From Lentisphaerota bacterium (lineage in GTDB: Bacteria; Verrucomicrobiota; Lentisphaeria; Oligosphaerales; JABHEG01): a stretch of 52,793 bases of DNA. Shown in pieces: positions 48,941-52,793 of the stretch. Position 1 is the stretch's first letter. Each line of letters opens with the position of its first letter. The position numbers and the translations under genes were made by a program. Below the pieces are notes generated by a model that was not told the origin of the DNA, made no database searches, and was given only the letters and a program-made list of their open reading frames with translations. The stretch covers positions 1 to 52,793 of the forward strand of contig JABHEG010000138.1 in assembly GCA_018676675.1 (NCBI GenBank), in the 5' to 3' direction.

Positions 48941-51340
48941 ATGAAACTCGCACGCACCGCGATCGCTGTTGCCGGACTTGCTCTCTGTGTCCAGGGCACA
49001 GAAATCTGGGTCGCAGTGACCGGCGATGACCAGGGACCGGGAACCCGGGAAAGTCCATTCGCCAGCGTTGAGAAGGCGCAGCAGGCTGTCCGAGCCCTCC
49101 ACCGTGACGGTTTGCAGGAAGATGTGCTCGTCCACCTCACAGCTGGTGTCTACGAGCTGCCGGAGCCCCTGACCTTCGGGCCGGACGACGGAGGGACAGG
49201 CGCCCATGCGGTCACCTATGTCGGCGAACCAGGCAACCCAACTGTGCTCAGCGGAGGACGACGAATTAGGGGGTGGACGATTACCCCTGAGGGCCTCTGG
49301 ACTGCCGTACTGCCGGAAGTCGTCAACGGTACATGGCAGCCGCGCCAACTCGTTGTCCATGGGCGGACAGCACAGCGCGCCCGGTGGCCAAATGTCGACG
49401 CGCCGCAGCCATACGGCCGCGTCAAAGCCGCGGCATTGGCGGAGGACCGCAGCCGTTACACAGTCTCAATCGATTCGTCAGCCGTGTCAGCCTGGAACAA
49501 CGTGTCCGAGGTCGAGATCGTGGTATGCGGCAACTGGGAAATCACCCGCAAGAAGCTGCTTTCAGTGGATCCACAGAGTGGGACCCTGACCCTAGCCCCA
49601 CCTCACGCTGGGGCTCATCCGGCGATACGCCCTGTCAAGGGGCGGTTTTTCTTTCTTGAGAACGCCAGGGAGTTCCTGGACCAACCCGGAGAGTGGTATC
49701 TAGACGTCCGCACCGGGCAACTCACCTACTCGCCACGCCCGGAAGACGTGCTCGCAACAAGCATCATGGAGATGCCACGCCTGACCCGTCTTCTCGATCT
49801 GCAGGGCACCCCCGAACGCCCAGTGCGCAATCTGCACTTCCAGGGCTTGCACTTCGCCTGCGCGGACTGGGACTTCCCCGACTATGGCTTCAATGGCATA
49901 CAGGCCTCTTTCCATACGTTCCCCACGGATGGGCAGAAGGGCTGGGTCTGGTTCCCGTGGCTCGGAACGAAACCGGCCCTGCAATGGGAATTTGCGGAGG
50001 CGTGCACCTTGCAGAATGGGGTGCTGCGCAATCTCGGGGGTGTGGGTCTCCACCTGAAACGCGGGTGCTCCAGAAACACAGTAGAAGGCAACCTCGTTGA
50101 AGAGGTCGGAGCCAACGGGATCATGATCGGCGAGAACCTGGTGGGGTTCCCCTGGGGTAAAGAGACACTCCCTCCCGGGGAACTGCCGGTCGGCAACCGC
50201 GTCGCCAACAATATTGTGCGTCGCTGCGGCCTGGACGACTACGGGGCTGTCGGCATCTGGGTGTCCTTCACCGACGGCACCCACGTGGCTCACAATCTGC
50301 TTTACGACCTTCCCTACAGTGGCATCTCCGTGGGGTGGATGTGGAACGAGAATCCCACCGACAACCGCAACAATCTGATCGAGGCCAACCACGTGCATAC
50401 GGTCCTGCAGAAGCTCTGCGACGGAGGCTGTCTCTATACGCTCGGACGCCAGCCGGGAACGGTCATTCGAGGGAATCGATTCCACAACGTCCTGCGTTCG
50501 GAGACCGCTCAGGGAGCCCCGAATAACGGGATCTTCTTCGATCAGGGCTCGAAGGGATTCCTGGTCGAGAATAACCTGATCTACGCGACCAGCGGGGAGC
50601 CGATCCGCTTCAACCAGTGCCGCAAGGAGTGGCATACGTGGGGCAGGAACTTCTTCGGGATGCCGCGCAAGGTCCCGGGCAAGCGAGGAGCGGCCCTGGG
50701 GTGCGATGGACAGAGCGCAGGCTTCGAGGTCCCGCACACAACCGAACTGGATCCTCTGGAGATCACTGCAGAGGCATGGATCCGCCGCCGGCGCTTTGCT
50801 GCTCACGGAGACAGACGCCGCTGGGTCATCAACAAGAACGATGACGAATGGACAGACGGCCACTGGGCCCTGATGGTCAATGACAGCAAAGCCGGAGCCT
50901 ACCTCAATATCGGCGGCGGCAGAGAAAACTCGTTTGAAGCCTGGAGCGAAGAGGGCGTCCTCAAACTGGGGACCTGGCAACACCTTGCCGTCACCTATGA
51001 CGGGAAAGACCTTCGCGTCTACACGGATGGCAAGGAGGTCGCCTGCACCGCGATCAACCGGGCTCGCGTTCCGGGCACCCTTCCCCTGGCCATTGGTCGG
51101 CGCCAGGATGCGTACAACAGCTTCCTCGGCGCGATTGACGAGGCTGTGGTCTATGCGGGGGCCTTGTCTCCCCCCCAAATCCTCGCCCGAGCCCGGGCAG
51201 ACGGAGCCCCGCCGCTGGCATCGTTGCCGGTTGTGGGACAATGGGACTTCGAGTCCCTGGATGACAAGACTGACCAATTGCAGCAGGTTGAGAAAAGTGC
51301 CGGGCTGGAGCCGCGGTTCCGAAAGCGTATGAACAAGTAG
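48941..51340 (+). CDS. Secreted beta-helix glycosidase-like protein (GH141-like) with LamG domain
   Basis: 799 residues from ATG 48941, chosen because MKLARTAIAVAGLALCVQG is an ideal signal peptide. A GTG at 48839 with GGAGG 9 nt upstream would add 34 residues, and ATG 48929 would add four. The N-terminus (GTEIWVAVTGDDQGPGTRES; FASVEKAQQAVRAL; HLTAGVYELPEPLTFGPDD) is the standard opening of GH141/GH120-like right-handed beta-helices. These include alpha-L-fucosidase and xylanase activities. The helix runs to about residue 610 (HFQGLHFACADWDF; NTVEGNLVEEVGANGIMIG; SGISVGWMWNENP). A concanavalin-like LamG domain occupies about 620-790 (ITAEAWIRRRRF; TWQHLAVTYDGKDLRVYTDGKEV). It probably completes the plus-strand glycan operon. 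Confidence 0.82.
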   Translation: MKLARTAIAVAGLALCVQGTEIWVAVTGDDQGPGTRESPFASVEKAQQAVRALHRDGLQEDVLVHLTAGVYELPEPLTFGPDDGGTGAHAVTYVGEPGNPTVLSGGRRIRGWTITPEGLWTAVLPEVVNGTWQPRQLVVHGRTAQRARWPNVDAPQPYGRVKAAALAEDRSRYTVSIDSSAVSAWNNVSEVEIVVCGNWEITRKKLLSVDPQSGTLTLAPPHAGAHPAIRPVKGRFFFLENAREFLDQPGEWYLDVRTGQLTYSPRPEDVLATSIMEMPRLTRLLDLQGTPERPVRNLHFQGLHFACADWDFPDYGFNGIQASFHTFPTDGQKGWVWFPWLGTKPALQWEFAEACTLQNGVLRNLGGVGLHLKRGCSRNTVEGNLVEEVGANGIMIGENLVGFPWGKETLPPGELPVGNRVANNIVRRCGLDDYGAVGIWVSFTDGTHVAHNLLYDLPYSGISVGWMWNENPTDNRNNLIEANHVHTVLQKLCDGGCLYTLGRQPGTVIRGNRFHNVLRSETAQGAPNNGIFFDQGSKGFLVENNLIYATSGEPIRFNQCRKEWHTWGRNFFGMPRKVPGKRGAALGCDGQSAGFEVPHTTELDPLEITAEAWIRRRRFAAHGDRRRWVINKNDDEWTDGHWALMVNDSKAGAYLNIGGGRENSFEAWSEEGVLKLGTWQHLAVTYDGKDLRVYTDGKEVACTAINRARVPGTLPLAIGRRQDAYNSFLGAIDEAVVYAGALSPPQILARARADGAPPLASLPVVGQWDFESLDDKTDQLQQVEKSAGLEPRFRKRMNK

Positions 51341-51915
51341 AGTGACCCGGCCAGTCCCCTGCTCCCCCCCATCCGGCGACCTCTTCCCGGGTGCACGTTG
51401 GCTGTACCTGACCTCAATGTGGGAGGCGGTGCCATCCGGCGGCCTCTTCCCGGGTGCACGTTGGCTGCACCTGACCTCAATGTGGGAGGCGGTGCCATCC
51501 GGCGACCTCTTTCCGGGTGCACTTGCCGCCGCTTATTTTGATCGTGGCGCGGCTGTTTGTCACGTCTCCGGCTCCCTGCGAGTTTCGCGTCGCCCATCCG
51601 GCGTTGCCCACAGATCAGAGACGGCAGCGATTCGCCACGGAGGGGCATGAGGCACGCTCTTTTCCCTTTCCCTTTCCCTCTGCCTTTGCTCCCGATGAGA
51701 CCATCGCCGGAATCTGGAACGACCTTCCGAGGGCGGGCCGGAGTCCGGCGATCTCCGCTCTCCGCCTGTCCCGCCATAGCGACTCCCCGGGACCTGATAT
51801 TCCCGGTCCGAACAGGACGAGACATAGGCCGCATACGGAGATGCGGCACCTCCATCGCGTGCTTCGTATAGGGCGCTTCTGGAGGAGCCGGTTTTCCATA
51901 ACCGGCCTTCTTGTC
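51341..51915. other. Intergenic repeat region after the glycan operon
   Basis: 575 bp without a convincing gene. It starts with the 63-bp tandem array (51369-51523). A CCCTTT-type simple repeat lies near 51660-51685. A stem-loop GCCGGTT/AACCGGC (51887-51906) sits between the operon end and the convergent broken response regulator and could terminate either. Confidence 0.55.
51369..51523. repeat. 63-bp tandem repeat, about 2.5 units
   Basis: Units begin CCATCCGGCGACCTCTTCCC at 51369, 51432 and 51495; the third stops after about 29 bp. Units 1 and 2 differ at two or three positions. Because 63 is a multiple of three, both strands show repeated peptides of 21 residues, but the gene upstream has already stopped and I see no ribosome binding site. 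The core AATGTGGGAGGCGGTGCCA is shared with the dispersed copies at 6278, 35307 and 52687. Confidence 0.85.
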
Positions 51916-52489
51916 TCAGTAGAGCTCTTGAGCGACGACGGATGCCTCCGTGTCTCCAGCGGAGCGGGTGGTGAAATCTGGAAGGTCATCCGGTCCGGGC
52001 CAACAAGTTACTTCTTCGTTCGCCTTGAGCAGATCCCGGGTCCGCTCCCGCACCAACCCCTCCAAGTGCGCATTGTGTTCTTCGAGCTCACGTTGCAGAC
52101 GTCGAAGCCTGAGATGGGTTGCCACTCTGGCCTCGACTTCCTCAGGCTGGAATGGCTTGGTCACGTAATCCGCGCCGCCCTCAGCAAGAGCCCTCACCTT
52201 CTGTCTCGTTTCGGCCAGTGCGCTGACAAAAATGGCCGGCACGTCTCTGAGGTCTTGCTCAGCCTTCAGTCGGCGGCAAGCCGCGAAGCCGTCCAACCCA
52301 GGCATCATGATGTCCAAGAGGATCAGGTCCGGTGAGACCGCCGCAGCAAGTTCCAGCGCGCCCTGTCCGTCTGTGGCGACCCTCAACCTGTACGCACCCC
52401 GCAACATCCCGACAAGGATGTCGAGATTCGCGGGCGTGTCGTCAACAATCAGGATTGTCTCACGCTCAGTTGCTGTCGGTGTTGCTTTC
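51916..52489 (-). pseudogene. Broken response regulator (REC domain)
   Basis: The REC fold is complete in frame: ETILIVDDTPANLDILVGML (acidic pocket), DLILLDIMMPGLDGF (phospho-acceptor Asp), IFVSALA and DYVTKPFQPEE. A coiled-coil follows (RRLQRELEEHNAHLEGLVRE), of the kind that usually leads to a kinase, PAS or output domain. Two defects are seen. There is no ATG, GTG or TTG in frame before the first REC strand: the frame opens after TAA near 52494, and the first ATG (52407) is inside the domain. A +1 frame ends just there with VTESNTDSN. At the C-terminus the coiled coil stops at KANEEVT and runs into a dispersed repeat copy (51946-51976). It looks frameshifted at the front and truncated at the back. 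Confidence 0.72.
51946..51976 (+). repeat. Short dispersed repeat, copy 2
   Basis: CTCCGTGTCTCCAGCGGAGC followed by GGGTGGTGAAA, matching the copy at 32187-32218. It forms the abnormal 3' end of the broken response-regulator gene. Confidence 0.65.
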
Positions 52490-52793
52490 AGTTACATCGA
52501 CACCAAGGGAATCGGCGAGACCTTCAGCAGTACACCCACAAGGCCCCAAGACGACAATGATGCCAACGATATGTCGCACTGTGCCCGTTCTCATTCTGTT
52601 CGAGTGTACCATCCGACGAGTACGGTCAGTCCCAGCGCGACGCCCCCCCAATGCTATTGACTTTCTCTGCCCCCCGTGTCTGGCCGAAGAGTCGCCGGGT
52701 GGCACCGCCTCCCACATTGTGTGCTTCTCGAGAGTGGGAGGGGCCGTTTCGACGCGTCCCACGGCTGTGGGACTTGCTCAAGGCCCTGAGCCT
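52490..52793. other. Right-edge region without an intact gene
   Basis: 304 bp. It contains an inverted copy of the dispersed repeat (52687-52718) and a GTCCCAC/GTGGGAC stem-loop (52756-52773). A minus-strand open frame crosses it and ends beside the response-regulator remnant; its last part might be the missing N-terminus, but the rest reads through the repeat. Confidence 0.5.
52687..52718 (-). repeat. Dispersed repeat, inverted copy
   Basis: Read on the minus strand it begins AATGTGGGAGGCGGTGCCAC and continues CCGGCGACTCTT, matching the tandem-array core at 51369-51523 and the copy at 6278-6310. It is the only inverted copy in the window. Confidence 0.65.

Noticed and set aside
49700..51277. 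525-codon minus-strand frame inside the beta-helix gene
   Set aside because: It lies entirely within a well-supported secreted protein gene on the other strand and shows no motif.
51342..51650. 102-codon plus-strand frame with three peptide repeats after the glycan operon
   Set aside because: Explained by the 63-bp tandem repeat; the same core occurs elsewhere outside genes and on the other strand.

Overview
This 52.8 kb window is a GC-rich stretch of bacterial chromosome, Gram-negative by its signal peptides. It resembles the glycan-degrading genomes of the PVC superphylum and its neighbours (Kiritimatiellota, Lentisphaerota, Planctomycetota, Hydrogenedentota). The reasons are many secreted glycoside hydrolases, polysaccharide lyases, a sulfatase and esterases; several Gfo/Idh/MocA oxidoreductases; a DUF4838 protein; and repeat-rich intergenic islands. 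The phylum is an inference; no rRNA, tRNA or marker gene is present. I saw no CRISPR array and no RNA gene.

Layout. Positions 1-129 are the 3' end of an IS630-type transposase. Positions 201-6212 hold two large secreted glycan enzymes (a GATase1-like/TIM-barrel protein and a PL6-type lyase). Positions 6358-18000 are mostly housekeeping or orphan genes: a membrane protein, a stand-alone GMP-synthase-type ATP pyrophosphatase, a creatininase-family amidohydrolase, an MBL-fold hydrolase, a YCII protein, a secreted alpha/beta hydrolase, a nucleoside hydrolase, an AlkZ/YcaQ-type DNA glycosylase, a TfoX N-domain protein and a LOG protein. Positions 17646-23022 hold three Gfo/Idh/MocA dehydrogenases and a URO-D-family protein. 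Positions 23100-31443 form a tight five-gene minus-strand operon: a secreted glycosidase, a DUF4838 protein, a cytoplasmic glycosidase-like protein, a PLP-dependent deaminase/desulfhydrase and an M81 (MlrC) metallopeptidase-like protein. Three of its four junctions overlap by 4 or 8 nt.

Positions 31444-32322 are a gene-free repeat island. It is followed by an SDR that apparently starts at ATC, a CBM-linked glycosidase, a quinone oxidoreductase, an SGNH hydrolase, a sulfatase, an array of GC-rich hairpins and a chloramphenicol-phosphotransferase-like kinase. Positions 41126-51340 are a five-gene plus-strand glycan operon: a probably dead esterase paralogue, an active-looking esterase, a clan GH-A glycosidase, a GH32/43-like propeller and a GH141-like beta-helix. 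The right end carries a 63-bp tandem repeat and a broken response-regulator gene.

The secreted enzymes would cut, de-esterify and desulfate a complex acylated or sulfated polysaccharide outside the cytoplasm. The cytoplasmic glycosidase-like protein, oxidoreductases and PLP/M81 enzymes would process imported products. No transporter, SusC/D pair or intact regulator is present, so uptake and control must be encoded elsewhere.

Most notable for follow-up are the dead/active esterase pair, the glycosidase-PLP-M81 operon, two Gfo/Idh/MocA proteins lacking the EKP lysine, the ATC start of the SDR, and several intergenic repeat families including a 123-bp MITE-like hairpin present twice.
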